A DNA stretch of 64,000 nucleotides from Rhodanobacter sp. B04 (GCF_002001125.1 NZ_MUNV01000009.1:124001-188000); one strand, 5' to 3'; counted from the stretch's first letter, positions 26,927 to 37,241 are shown. Translations and numbers: made by a program. The notes: generated by a model not told the origin, from the sequence alone.

Positions 26927-28449
26927 GCCGGCGCTCCCGCCTGTGCCGGCCAGCCGGCCAGCAGGCTCTCGACGGCGGCATCGTCGGGATAGCGCCCGGC
27001 ATAGGCGGCGAACTGCCAGGTGCGCACGATGGTGACGACGCGCTGGGCGCGCGCCCGGTCGGCCATCGCCGCGGCCTGGCGCAGCCAGTCCGCCTCGGTC
27101 ATGTCCAGCGACGATGGCAGCTGCAGCAGTCGCGTGGCCTGTTCCACGCAGCCGCGATAAAGCAAGGCAAGTGCTTCGCGCTGCTGATGTGCATGCCACA
27201 TGACACGAACGGCGGCAGCCAGATCCGCCGGCAGCGGCGCATCCGCCACCACCTGCGTGCGCAAGCCCCGCAACCGCGACACCGCAGCCGCATCGACGCC
27301 GGCACGCGTACCCCGCCAGCGCCAGACGAATCGCAGCAAGGCAGCGACCGCCACCGCCAGCAACAGCCACAGCGCCAGTTTCAGGATCATCGCCACGCCA
27401 CCGGCAAACCCCGGGAACAAGGGTTGCATCGGCGTTGCCGCTGCTTGCGGCGCAGGCGTGTACTTGAACACCCATTCGCGCGTCTTGCGCTCACCGCCGA
27501 AACGCGGATCGCGGTATGCCTCCGCTGCCGCATCCGCGAAGCGCCGGTCGGCAGCGCCCACCGGTTGCCGGAATACCTGTTCCAGCGAAGTCGGCGACGC
27601 CGCTTGCAGGGCCTGCGGACTGATTGCCGCGTGGACCGGCAACGACCAGCAACCGGCGCAAACCAGCAACACAGCCAGCGCCTTGCCATTCGCCAGCAAG
27701 CGCTGGCGCAGCCGACGGAACGCCAGGTCGATGTCCCATGCCTCCAGTTGCGTGCGCCGGTTGAGATACAGCGCGAATCCGCAGGCCACATACAAAGGCT
27801 CGATCACGCTCATCGCCAGATAGGCCACCAACGAACTGAGCAGCATCCACGCCGTCGAGGCCGCATGCACGTCGACACGGAAAAAATCGCGCAGCGAATC
27901 CGGCAGCCACTCATGCGGCACCAGCATCCAGGTCAGCAGCCACACGCTGAGAAACAGCACCAGCTCGAACTGCAGGCAAGCGTAGGTGAGCAGGCTGGCA
28001 TCCGTCACGATGCGCCGGCGCAGCACGCTCCAGCGTGCCGAGCGCTGCCGGCGCGGCAGGCCTTCGAGCAGCTCCAGCGGCAGCCGCAGCGAACGGTTGC
28101 TGTCGATCCGCAGCCAGCTGAGCGCCGCCCACGTGCTGCCCCACGGCCACTGGCGCTGCCCGCGCAGCGTAGCGCGCCAGCCCGGTGCGCGATCGAACAC
28201 CGCGCGCGCCAGCACGTACAGCGGCAACCGGTCGAACAACGGCTTGAGCCACCACATCAGCAACAGGCCCAGCCAAGGCAACCCGACGACCACGCCGAGC
28301 GTATTGCACAGCACGAATGCCGGCAGGGTGAACGCGAACCAGGCCGACCACACCGCACGCGCATTCGCGCGCAGCATCGCCGCGCCCAGATCCAGCGCCT
28401 CGCGCGGCGCACGCGGACGCAGCACCACACTGATCCGCTCAAGCTCCAT
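26923..28449 (-). CDS. DUF4129-type polytopic membrane protein
   Basis: A 508-residue protein starting MELERISVVLRPR, with several N-terminal membrane helices (about 30-270). A later helix (MILKLALWLLLAVAVAALL at about 350) precedes a cytoplasmic DUF4129-like domain with ALALLYRGCVEQATRLL. It overlaps the SpoIIM-like gene by 11 bases and the DUF4350 gene by 4. DUF4129 often sits beside DUF58 and MoxR genes; function is not known. Confidence 0.75.
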   Translation of the reverse strand: MELERISVVLRPRAPREALDLGAAMLRANARAVWSAWFAFTLPAFVLCNTLGVVVGLPWLGLLLMWWLKPLFDRLPLYVLARAVFDRAPGWRATLRGQRQWPWGSTWAALSWLRIDSNRSLRLPLELLEGLPRRQRSARWSVLRRRIVTDASLLTYACLQFELVLFLSVWLLTWMLVPHEWLPDSLRDFFRVDVHAASTAWMLLSSLVAYLAMSVIEPLYVACGFALYLNRRTQLEAWDIDLAFRRLRQRLLANGKALAVLLVCAGCWSLPVHAAISPQALQAASPTSLEQVFRQPVGAADRRFADAAAEAYRDPRFGGERKTREWVFKYTPAPQAAATPMQPLFPGFAGGVAMILKLALWLLLAVAVAALLRFVWRWRGTRAGVDAAAVSRLRGLRTQVVADAPLPADLAAAVRVMWHAHQQREALALLYRGCVEQATRLLQLPSSLDMTEADWLRQAAAMADRARAQRVVTIVRTWQFAAYAGRYPDDAAVESLLAGWPAQAGAPA

Positions 28450-29416
28450 CGCCACGCCCCCTGCCGCCGCGCCACAACCAGCCCAGCACCAGCAGCCACA
28501 GCAGCGCCCCACTGCCGAACTTCAGCACGTCGGGCAACGCTGCGATCGACGACCAGTACGCCTCGATGAAGGCCGCCATCAGCAACATCGCGAAGGCGCC
28601 CAGGGCCAGCTGTGCGCCAACCCAGCCGGCCGCGACCAGGGCCGGCCCGCGTCGCTGCCGGCCCGGCATCAGCAAGGTCAACCCCAGCTGCAGGCCGGCA
28701 CCGCCGGCGATCACCAGGGCGCTCAGCTCGAATGCCGAATGCCCCACCACGAAGCGCCAGAACGGACCGCCATAACCGATCGCCGTGAGATGGCCGGCCA
28801 CGCCGCCGATCAACACGCCGTTCGCAGCCAGCACGTAGACCGCGCCGACGCCGAAGAACAACCCCGAGGCGAAAGTGCGAAAGGCGATGCTGACGTTGTT
28901 CATCACATAGAAACCGAACATCTGCAGGTCGGTGCCGCTGCTGCGGCCGATGTGCGCATTGCTCGGGTCGTACATCTTCTCGAACTGCGCCAGCTGCATG
29001 CTGCTGAACACCGTGTGCGCCAGCTCGGGGTGCAGCTGCAGCAGCAGCAGGGTCACCAGCGCCGGCAGATAGAACAGCCCGGCCGCTGCCGCCATGCAGC
29101 GCCACTGCGAGCGCACAAGGCGCGGAAAGCCGGCCAGCAGGAACACCGCCACCCGATGCCAGCGCGGTGCCGGCGGCCGGTACAGCACGCGATGCCCCTG
29201 CTGCACCAGCCGCTGCAGGCGATCGGTGACCTCGCGGCTGTAACCGCGACCACGCGCCAGCGCCAGCTGATGGCACAGGCGCCGATAGGACTGCGGAAAA
29301 TCCAGCGCCTGCTCCTGCCGCAGCGTGCGCTTCGGCTGCCGTTCGAGCGCGTTCAGCCAGAACTGCAGGCTGTCCCACTCGCTACCGTACATGGCGACGA
29401 AACGCTCCTGCTTCAT
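28439..29416 (-). CDS. SpoIIM/DUF95-family membrane protein
   Basis: A 325-residue polytopic membrane protein. The N-terminal soluble part (FVAMYGSEWDSLQFWLNAL) is followed by membrane helices with the conserved FGFYVMNNVSIAFRTFASG and GVAGHLTAIGYGGPFWRFV, then GHSAFELSALVIAGGAG, a pattern typical of the stage II sporulation protein M superfamily. This organism has no sporulation context; the family is widespread in non-sporulating bacteria within MoxR clusters. It overlaps both neighbours by a few bases. Confidence 0.85.
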   Translation of the reverse strand: MKQERFVAMYGSEWDSLQFWLNALERQPKRTLRQEQALDFPQSYRRLCHQLALARGRGYSREVTDRLQRLVQQGHRVLYRPPAPRWHRVAVFLLAGFPRLVRSQWRCMAAAAGLFYLPALVTLLLLQLHPELAHTVFSSMQLAQFEKMYDPSNAHIGRSSGTDLQMFGFYVMNNVSIAFRTFASGLFFGVGAVYVLAANGVLIGGVAGHLTAIGYGGPFWRFVVGHSAFELSALVIAGGAGLQLGLTLLMPGRQRRGPALVAAGWVGAQLALGAFAMLLMAAFIEAYWSSIAALPDVLKFGSGALLWLLVLGWLWRGGRGRGDGA

Positions 29417-30093
29417 GCGCGTCCCAGCAGCCAGTTGGCATGCGCGATCAATTGCGCCACCGCTCCGCTGTCGCGGCGCCCGGTCAACGGCATCAGCAGG
29501 TTGGCCAGTTCCTCCTGCCGCTGCAGCGTGAGCTGGCCGGAGCGCTCTGCAAATTCCACCAGGGCCGCCTGCTCGTCCGCGGCCAGCACCACCGGCGGCG
29601 CTATCGCCGCGACTTTCGGCACCTGCGTGCCCGCAGGCAGCTCGGCGGCATGGACCACCATCGTGCCGGCCACGATGTCGCCGAGCCGGCGCGCATGCGG
29701 ATCAATCAGGGTACAGGCCAGACCGACGCCGTACACGCCCGGCAAGGCATCCACCACGCGCAGCAGATTGCGCACCACCGAGGGCATCCACGTCACCGGC
29801 GTGCCGTCGGCATTGACCACGCGCAGGCCGAGCGCACGCTTGCCCAGCGTCTGCCCGCCCAGCCAGACCTCGCACACCACCGAGTAAGCCCACATCAGGG
29901 CAAACAGCAGCAACATGGCCAGCCCGTTGCCACCCACGCCGAGCAACGAGAAAGGAATCATCGCCAGCACGAACACGCCCAGGCGCACCAGCAGGTCGAG
30001 CATCCACGCCTGCGCACGCGGCACCGCGCCGGCCGCCCGCAGGCGCAGGCTGATCCCTTCGGGAGTCTCGATCTCGCGTACCGTGTCCAGCAT
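29413..30093 (-). CDS. RDD-family membrane protein
   Basis: About 226 residues, first gene of the MoxR operon. It has the RDD plan: an Arg-Asp start (VPRAQAWMLDLLVRLG), two or three membrane helices, and GGQTLGKRALGLRVVNADG after the second helix. The C-terminal part is soluble. ATG 30093 (MLDTVREIETPEG) is preferred by similarity to relatives; ATG 30138 is also open with a weak GGCGAG upstream. Its stop overlaps the SpoIIM-like start by 4 bases. Confidence 0.8.
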   Translation of the reverse strand: MLDTVREIETPEGISLRLRAAGAVPRAQAWMLDLLVRLGVFVLAMIPFSLLGVGGNGLAMLLLFALMWAYSVVCEVWLGGQTLGKRALGLRVVNADGTPVTWMPSVVRNLLRVVDALPGVYGVGLACTLIDPHARRLGDIVAGTMVVHAAELPAGTQVPKVAAIAPPVVLAADEQAALVEFAERSGQLTLQRQEELANLLMPLTGRRDSGAVAQLIAHANWLLGRA

Positions 30094-30269
30094 CAAACGT
30101 CGATGACGAGGGTGTCGGCGATCGGGTCGTGCAGACATCGTCGCTCGCCACCGAAGGTCGGCGCGGCATACGGAATCGCTTCCATGGCAAAGCTTCCCCT
30201 GTACTGTCCGTTTGCCCTACCCCACGTCGGGCAACCGGCCCGAGTATAGAAGCGATTTTCGCCGTCTGA

Positions 30270-30737
30270 CTACCGCTTAGGCTTGAGCAGGGTGCCGGTG
30301 CATTTCGGCGAACCGCACAGGCACTTCCACAGCTTCTTCAGACGCGCGGTGTACGGCACGTCGAGCACGATGCCGTAGTCGTAGGTGAGTTCCTCGCCCG
30401 GCTTGATCGCACGGATCGTCTCGATCACCACCTTGTCCCTGCGCGGATCGCCGCTGGCACTTTCCTCCACCAGTGCGCGGCAGTTCGGCGCGCAGCTGTG
30501 GTTGATCCAGCGCGCGCTGTTGCCACGCTCATTGGCGTCGATGATGTAGTCGTCGTTGAGCGTGAACAGGAAGGTGTGACCCGTCTCGCCGCCATCGCCG
30601 TACAACTCGTCGGCCTCGGCATGGGTCCGCAGCTTGCCCTTGTACTCGATGATCTCCTCGCCCTTGGCGATCGGAGCGGTGGCGAATACACCGTTGCCGT
30701 GGATGGGTGAGCGGCGGGCAACAAAACGTCGTGACAT
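30270..30737 (-). CDS. SET-domain protein-lysine methyltransferase-like protein
   Basis: A 155-residue soluble protein made of little more than a SET domain plus post-SET. It shows the SAM-binding SPIHGNGVFA start, the knot motifs WINHSCAPNC and GEELTYDYG, and a post-SET zinc-type segment CLCGSPKCTG. These features resemble eukaryotic histone-lysine methyltransferases and the small bacterial SET proteins. The substrate in bacteria is not known. No ribosome site stands out. It is divergent from the lipoprotein gene at 30904. Confidence 0.88.
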   Translation of the reverse strand: MSRRFVARRSPIHGNGVFATAPIAKGEEIIEYKGKLRTHAEADELYGDGGETGHTFLFTLNDDYIIDANERGNSARWINHSCAPNCRALVEESASGDPRRDKVVIETIRAIKPGEELTYDYGIVLDVPYTARLKKLWKCLCGSPKCTGTLLKPKR

Positions 30738-30865
30738 GCGGTCGAACCCTGCGGGTAAAGGAGATGATCATGCCCGTTTGCGGATGACCATGAAACTGGC
30801 CGGCTGCGGCATGCCCATCGGACGACCTGGCACCGTGTGCTGGCGTACTCACCCCCAAACGCGGT

Positions 30866-30871
30866 TAGAAT
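30866..30871 (+). promoter_or_regulatory. Possible -10 element of the lipoprotein/acyl-CoA dehydrogenase genes
   Basis: TAGAAT lies 38 bases before the ATG at 30904, just upstream of the palindrome at 30879. No clear -35 is seen at 16-18 bases, so the call is weak and rests on position. Confidence 0.35.
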
Positions 30872-30878
30872 CGACATT

Positions 30879-30892
30879 CAAACGATCGTTTG
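30879..30892. promoter_or_regulatory. CAAAC-N4-GTTTG operator-like palindrome
   Basis: A 14-bp perfect palindrome, CAAACGATCGTTTG, between a possible -10 (TAGAAT) and the ribosome site of the gene at 30904. The half-site and 4-base spacing resemble operators of TetR-type fatty-acid regulators such as PsrA of Pseudomonas. The next gene but one is an acyl-CoA dehydrogenase, which fits. A repressor bound here would block transcription start or early elongation. Confidence 0.55.
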
Positions 30893-30903
30893 GAGTATCC
30901 GCA

Positions 30904-31386
30904 ATGCGTCTGTTGCGCTGGATTGTCCCTGTCCTGCTGCTTGCCCTGGGCCTGAGCGCCTGCGGGCCGGCGAAGAAGAGCGTCTACCCGCCCACGGTGA
31001 GCATCCAGCAGCTGGTCGTGTTGCCGAGTGGCCAATGGCAACTCACCTTGCGTATCCAGAACAACAGCTACGGCGAGATGGACTTCAAGTCGCTCGACGG
31101 CCAGTTGCAGATCGCCGAGCTGGTGCCGATCCGCCTGCACGAGAATTTCAGGCTGGACATCCCGGCCCTTGCCGGCGACGTGGTCCAGCTTGAAGTGCTG
31201 CCCACGGCACCGATGAGCCAGGCACTGCAGGCCATCGCCGGCAAGGGCAGCGCCGGCTCGCTGGCCTATCGCGTCAGCGGCAGCGCCAGCGCCAAGCCCG
31301 AACAGGAAAAGCAGCCGCGCGATTTCGACTTCAACGGCAACGACTGGCTTTCGCCCGTACCGGGCATCCCCAACACCTATCGCTGA
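30904..31386 (+). CDS. Small LEA14-like lipoprotein
   Basis: A 160-residue exported lipoprotein. The signal peptide (MRLLRWIVPVLLLALGL) ends in lipobox LSAC-G. The mature domain has LTLRIQNNSYGEMDFKSLDG and a beta-rich pattern, like the water-stress/LEA14 fold seen in bacterial lipoproteins. GGAG precedes the ATG by 9 bases. It is the first gene after the CAAAC palindrome and ends 53 bases before the acyl-CoA dehydrogenase, so the two probably form one unit. Confidence 0.75.
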   Translation: MRLLRWIVPVLLLALGLSACGPAKKSVYPPTVSIQQLVVLPSGQWQLTLRIQNNSYGEMDFKSLDGQLQIAELVPIRLHENFRLDIPALAGDVVQLEVLPTAPMSQALQAIAGKGSAGSLAYRVSGSASAKPEQEKQPRDFDFNGNDWLSPVPGIPNTYR

Positions 31387-31439
31387 CCTGCAGCGCCCCG
31401 CCCCCGCTCGCCACCACGCCACGACACCAAGGAATCACC

Positions 31440-33215
<1,776 letters not shown>

Positions 33216-33238
33216 GTCATGCTGCGCAGCCAGTAGCG

Positions 33239-33265
33239 AAAAGCCCGGGCCAGCCCGGGCTTTTT
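33239..33265 (+). terminator. Rho-independent terminator after acyl-CoA dehydrogenase
   Basis: A 9-bp stem AGCCCGGGC / GCCCGGGCT with a CA loop, followed by TTTTT, 25 bases after the stop codon. Confidence 0.85.
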
Positions 33266-33376
33266 CGTCCCCCCCACCTCCAGGAAAAACGGCACGACCG
33301 CCGGGGTCAGCCCGAGGTGCCGAACTTGGTCAGGTATGGCTCAGAAGCGACATCACACCTGCGGCAGGACCGCGCC

Positions 33377-33613
33377 TCATTGGGCAGAAGCTTCCAGATA
33401 GGCCTTGCCGCTGATCTGCAGGTATTGCTGGATCAGCGCCTCATGGAACTCGGCAGCCTGCATCAGCTCTCGCGCCATGGCCTCCTGCACCTGGGCGAGA
33501 CTCGGCCGGGGTGGCGCCACGGGCGCGGTTTTCGTAATCCGCAGGTCCCGCGTCTCGACCTTGGCCGGTTCGGATTCAAGCAGGTAGGAAATGTCGTAGG
33601 CATGGTCGCTCAT
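33377..33613 (-). CDS. Small hypothetical protein (78 residues)
   Basis: A short helical protein (MSDHAYDISYLLE...) with a TRDLRITKTAPVAPPRPS linker and a C-terminal amphipathic stretch; no signal peptide. GGAAAAGG precedes the ATG. It lies 44 bases downstream of the RNB ribonuclease on the same strand and could be the last gene of that unit. No family recognised. Confidence 0.5.
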   Translation of the reverse strand: MSDHAYDISYLLESEPAKVETRDLRITKTAPVAPPRPSLAQVQEAMARELMQAAEFHEALIQQYLQISGKAYLEASAQ

Positions 33614-33657
33614 GCCTTTTCCAATGCAACAGGCTTGCCAACGGCCGCCCGAGACGA

Positions 33658-35112
33658 TTATTTGGACAGTTCGAACCGTGTCAGGCGCTTGCCGGGATCG
33701 GCTTCGACCAGGGTCACCCGGACATCCGCACCAAGCGGCAACGCCGCCTCACTCGACACACCGGCCTCGACCGCGGGATCGCGCACGATGACGACACCCT
33801 TGCGCGGATCGTGCGCCATCACCTCCACAACGGCACCGTCGAAGCTCTCGCCAACGCGCGACGCCAACACTTCGGCTTCGGCCAGGTCGAGTACAGCCTT
33901 CTCGTACTGACGCGCCCGGTGACCGGAGGCCTGCATCGTGGCCGGCAGGCCCGGCAAGGCGGCGAGCACCCATTCAGGCACCGGCTGCTTCGCGCACAGC
34001 GCCACACAAACCTCGCCGGTGTAGCGGTCGACCAGGCGGCGCAGCGGCGCAGTGGCGTGGGTGTATTCCGCAGCCAGCGCCCACTGCATCGGCTGTGCGG
34101 GCAGTTCGCCGTTGAACGCCGCGTAGCCGGCACCGCGCAGCACCGTGGTGCACGTGGTCAGCATCGCGACATGGGTATCTTTGGTCGGATCCAGCGAGCG
34201 GATGAAATCCGGATAATTCTGCGCGGGCGGCCAGTCGATGCCGAGCGCCTGCGCCGTGATGCGCAGGCGCTGCAGCGACTGTGCCTCGGGTTCGGGCAAG
34301 GTGCGCAGCAGGCCAACCCTGGCCTGCACCATCAACTGCGCGGCGGCCATGCCGGTCAACAGCGAAATCTGTTCGTTCCAGTCCTCGACCGCCAGGCGTG
34401 CGCGGAATGCCAGCGTCCACTGGCCGTCGACCACATCGATTTCCTGCTCCGGCAACGGCAGGCTGATGCCGCCGCGGGAAAATTCGCGCTGCTGGCGCAG
34501 TTCGCCGATCTCGCGCAGCACCGCCCACATCGGATCGGCGGTGCCGGCGTCGATCCGCTGCTGCACGCCGGCATAGTCGAGCTTGGCGCGGCTGCTGACG
34601 CGGGCACGCCGCACGTCGATGCTGGCGATCTCGCCAGTCCCGTCCAGTTCGATCGTCCACAGCAAGGCCGGTCGCAGCTGGCCGGGCAACAGCGACGTGG
34701 CGCCTTCGGACAGCACCTTGGGATGCAGCGGAATCTTCGCGTCCGCGCCATACAGCGTCTCGCCGCGCCGGTTCGCCTCCAGATCGATCGGATCGCCGGC
34801 CGTGACGAACGCGGCGACATCGGCTATCGCGTAGTACACGCGATAGCCGGCGTCGATGTGCTCGACGTACATCGCCTGGTCCAGGTCCATCGACCCGGCC
34901 GGGTCGATCGTGATCAGTGGAACATCGGTCCGGTCCAGGGCCGGCAGGCGCGGATTCGCGGCGGCCTGTTCGGCGGCAGCCTCGACGTCCGGCGGAAACG
35001 CCAGCGGGAGCTTCAGTTCGACCTGGATGTCGCGCATGCCCTGCGCGAGTCCATCGTCGTCGGCCTGGATGTGGATGCGGCGGGTGCTCGACACGGGCAA
35101 TCTTCCTGACAT
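33658..35112 (-). CDS. RNB-domain ribonuclease (RNase II-like, short form)
   Basis: A 484-residue 3'-5' exoribonuclease-like protein. The RNB catalytic loop is LITIDPAGSMDLDQAMYVE, which supplies the metal-binding aspartates. Next come GYRVYYAIADVAAFV and the conserved AEYTHATAPLRRLVDRYTGE (equivalent to the YxHxTSPIRRYxD block). N-terminal cold-shock domains of classical RNase II/R are absent; a short S1-like end (GAVVEVMAHDPRKGVVIV) remains. This short architecture is known in several bacterial groups. It is divergent from the acetyltransferase gene. Confidence 0.87.
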   Translation of the reverse strand: MSGRLPVSSTRRIHIQADDDGLAQGMRDIQVELKLPLAFPPDVEAAAEQAAANPRLPALDRTDVPLITIDPAGSMDLDQAMYVEHIDAGYRVYYAIADVAAFVTAGDPIDLEANRRGETLYGADAKIPLHPKVLSEGATSLLPGQLRPALLWTIELDGTGEIASIDVRRARVSSRAKLDYAGVQQRIDAGTADPMWAVLREIGELRQQREFSRGGISLPLPEQEIDVVDGQWTLAFRARLAVEDWNEQISLLTGMAAAQLMVQARVGLLRTLPEPEAQSLQRLRITAQALGIDWPPAQNYPDFIRSLDPTKDTHVAMLTTCTTVLRGAGYAAFNGELPAQPMQWALAAEYTHATAPLRRLVDRYTGEVCVALCAKQPVPEWVLAALPGLPATMQASGHRARQYEKAVLDLAEAEVLASRVGESFDGAVVEVMAHDPRKGVVIVRDPAVEAGVSSEAALPLGADVRVTLVEADPGKRLTRFELSK

Positions 35113-35259
35113 GGCGCCTGTCGGCGGTCCCGGGGCAGCACATCGCCCCGGCGCATGGTCATACCGCCGGGAATATACACGCGTCGTTTGGGACTACCAC
35201 AGCCACCGCGCTAGGTGTAGAAACGGCAGGGTCATTCCCCGCATCGTGTCGACTGCATC

Positions 35260-35733
35260 ATGACCGCCACTTCCCTGCTGATCCGTCTGGCCGAAGACGA
35301 CGACGAGTTCATCCTCTCGCTGGTACCGCGTTTTGTGGATTTCACGCTGCCGCCATGGCGGCGACGGCACGAATGCGTCGAGGGCATCCGCAACGACCTG
35401 CTGCGACACCTGGAAGACCAGCCGGCGAACAGCTATCTGTTCGTGGCGGAGGATGTGGACGGCACGCGAGTCGGCTTCATCCACCTGCAGCGCACCGCGG
35501 ACTTCTTCACCGGGCGCAGCAATTGCCACATCTCCGACCTGGCGGTGACGCCGCAGCACGAGGGCAATGGGGTCGGCCAGGCCCTGCTGGCGCATGCCGA
35601 GGACTGGGCGCGCGAACATCATTGCCAGCTCGTGACGCTGGCGGTGTTTCCCGGCAACGAGCGGGCGCGGGCACTGTACGAGGCGACAGGCTACGCGCCG
35701 GACCTGCTGCGGCTGGCCAAGCCGGTGCGTTGA
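35260..35733 (+). CDS. GNAT-family N-acetyltransferase
   Basis: A 157-residue acetyl-CoA-dependent acetyltransferase. Motif A is ISDLAVTPQHEGNGVGQALL, with the acetyl-CoA pyrophosphate loop Q/R-x-x-G-x-G/A. VTLAVFPGNERARALYEATGY is the usual motif B. Substrate unknown. A bidirectional terminator lies right after it. Confidence 0.88.
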   Translation: MTATSLLIRLAEDDDEFILSLVPRFVDFTLPPWRRRHECVEGIRNDLLRHLEDQPANSYLFVAEDVDGTRVGFIHLQRTADFFTGRSNCHISDLAVTPQHEGNGVGQALLAHAEDWAREHHCQLVTLAVFPGNERARALYEATGYAPDLLRLAKPVR

Positions 35734-35750
35734 TCATCCGAGAGCGGGCG

Positions 35751-35782
35751 CAAAAAAAAGATGGTGCTCGCACCATCTTTTT
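35751..35782. terminator. Bidirectional Rho-independent terminator
   Basis: AAAAAGATGGTG-CTCG-CACCATCTTTTT: a perfect 12-bp stem with an A-run on one side and a T-run on the other. It sits between the convergent acetyltransferase and SapC-like genes and can serve both. Confidence 0.9.
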
Positions 35783-35849
35783 CTCTGGAGCAGTTTGCCC
35801 CTGCATCAGCCGCAAAGGCACACGGCCATTGCGACAAGCCGAGCAAACC

Positions 35850-36635
35850 TCAGTTCCTGATCGTGCTGCCAGCCGCCTCGGCCTGCTCGCGCATATCCAG
35901 ACGCTGAGTCAGGCGATCGATATTCGACAGCGACAGGATGTGTGCGTAGATCCAGCCGAAGATACCTTCGCGCGCGAATTCGTGGGTGGTCTTCTCGTCC
36001 AGCGTGCGCAGCTTGTTCTCGTTGACCACAAACAGGCCGTTGAGATTGATCGACTTCCCTTCCGCACCATCCTCTCCGTCTTTCTGCAGACGGATATTGC
36101 GTGGCTCCAGCAGGTCATGCTTGTTCAGTTGTTCCACGAACCACTTGGTACGCGCCACGTTCTGCTGAAATTCGGACAGGAAGCCCACCGCACGGGTCAA
36201 CATCTCGGTGTCGGTACCGTCAACATTGAACAGACGCTCGCCTTCGGTCGTGTTGAAGCCTTCATAGCGTTCGTCGAGGAACACGGTGAAATCGTCACCG
36301 CCCACCTGATCAGCCGGCTTCTCGGCAAGCACGAACGGATAGCGGCGCACGAACGCCGGGATATAGATGTTCGGCGCCCACTGGCCGTCCGCATCGACAT
36401 ACAGGTTTTCGTTCGGACGTAGCCCGAGCAATGCCACCGGACCGGCGGTTGCCGCATCCGTACCGGCAAACACGATCGCCACATCGCGTGCTGCGACACC
36501 GAACTCGGTACCGATGATCGGCACCGAATGCACGTTCATCGCGAACTTCATGTTCGGCACGCCCTTCAGGCGCAGATCCTTGTGGGCACCGCGATTGAGC
36601 GGCACCGGGCGCTCGTAGAAAAGAACTTCAGCCAC
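35850..36635 (-). CDS. SapC-family protein
   Basis: A 261-residue soluble protein with the SapC-like pattern: VPLNRGAHKDLRLK near the start, IYIPAFVRRYPFVL, GERLFNVDGTDTEML, and a C-terminal GIFGWIYAHILSLSNIDRL. The family was named after a peptide-sensitivity locus, but proteins of this kind are soluble and their role is not known; in other proteobacteria they accompany TonB-receptor or tryptophan halogenase loci. GAGGTAAT precedes the ATG at 36635. Confidence 0.82.
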   Translation of the reverse strand: MAEVLFYERPVPLNRGAHKDLRLKGVPNMKFAMNVHSVPIIGTEFGVAARDVAIVFAGTDAATAGPVALLGLRPNENLYVDADGQWAPNIYIPAFVRRYPFVLAEKPADQVGGDDFTVFLDERYEGFNTTEGERLFNVDGTDTEMLTRAVGFLSEFQQNVARTKWFVEQLNKHDLLEPRNIRLQKDGEDGAEGKSINLNGLFVVNENKLRTLDEKTTHEFAREGIFGWIYAHILSLSNIDRLTQRLDMREQAEAAGSTIRN

Positions 36636-36755
36636 GTTGATTACCTCTATCCCCCGCCGTGCCGGGTCACCACCGAAGCGCCCCTACCAAACCCGGCGGC
36701 GGGTCTGTGTTGACTTCTGATCATATCAGCGCGGCAGCGTGCCGGCGACTGTGCC

Positions 36756-36763
36756 GGGTAGAC
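36756..36763. repeat. Left 8-bp target-site duplication
   Basis: GGGTAGAC immediately outside the left inverted repeat; the same 8 bases occur at 37242-37249 outside the right one. Confidence 0.85.
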
Positions 36764-36772
36764 GGTAGTGTT

Positions 36773-36978
36773 TCAGTTTGAAATTGCAGGTTGACGCGGC
36801 TTGTACGGGCCGCGAGCCTTAGCAACCGGCTCAGGCACCAGAGCCGCAATCTCTTCCAAAGACCAGACATGATCGCTCACACCAGCTTCCATTGCAGGCG
36901 TGACACGCAGGCTCTTGTGGATGCGCCCGAAGTTGTAGTGCATGAAGTGAAGCGCAACCGCATGCATGTGGTTGACCG
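36773..36978 (-). pseudogene. C-terminal fragment of an IS1-like transposase
   Basis: The frame VNHMHAVALHFMHYNFGRIH followed by TPAMEAGVSDHVWSLEEIAA and a basic PRGPYKPR-like tail is the normal end of this transposase type. The catalytic part is missing: upstream it runs straight into the KGG-motif gene at about 36978-37000 in a different frame. Confidence 0.75.
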
Positions 36979-37164
36979 CTCCTCGGCGGTCAGCTTTTTT
37001 GCGCGCGCTGCTCCACCCTTGAGGCCGCCTTTCCTGCCCAGTGCGACCGCTGCCGGGTTCTTGCCGTCGTCCGTCTTGGCGTCATCAACCTCACCCGTCG
37101 CTATCGCAGCGATGAGGTGGGCTAGCTGGTTCGGGTCGCGCGGGCGCTTGGGCTTCATAGGCAT
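36877..37164 (-). pseudogene. KGG-motif small protein gene fused out of frame to the transposase end
   Basis: Starts MPMKPKRPRDPNQLAHLI, then PAAVALGRKGGLKGGAARAK, a short basic KGG-repeat protein type common as a small open frame. Near LTAEER the normal end is lost, and the frame continues as an out-of-frame reading of the transposase remnant (TTCMRLRF...). Probably a passenger gene of the parent element, truncated by the internal deletion. Confidence 0.65.
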
Positions 37165-37241
37165 GGCTACAGTAATGAAGCCGCATGCCTGACCGCTCAA
37201 GGAACCGGCGAGCAGCCTAGATTTCAAACTGAGACACTACC

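Larger units (their letters stand above)
36764..37241. mobile_element. 478-bp IS1-like remnant with intact ends
   Basis: The ends are inverted repeats of 21 bases with one mismatch: GGTAGTGTTTCAGTTTGAAA on the left and, on the complement of the right end, GGTAGTGTCTCAGTTTGAAA. An 8-bp duplication flanks them. Inside, on the minus strand, is the start of a KGG-motif protein gene joined to the last 60 or so codons of a transposase. The transposase end reads AVALHFMHYNFGRIHKSLRV and TPAMEAG, which I recognise from proteins annotated as IS1 family. The 8-bp duplication also fits that family. Most of the transposase is deleted, so the element cannot move by itself. Confidence 0.85.

Noticed and set aside
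26911-29887. Plus-strand open frames of more than 500 codons opposite the MoxR operon
   Set aside because: Gln/Arg/His-rich shadow reading; no start signals or motifs, and the opposite strand has six overlapping recognised genes.
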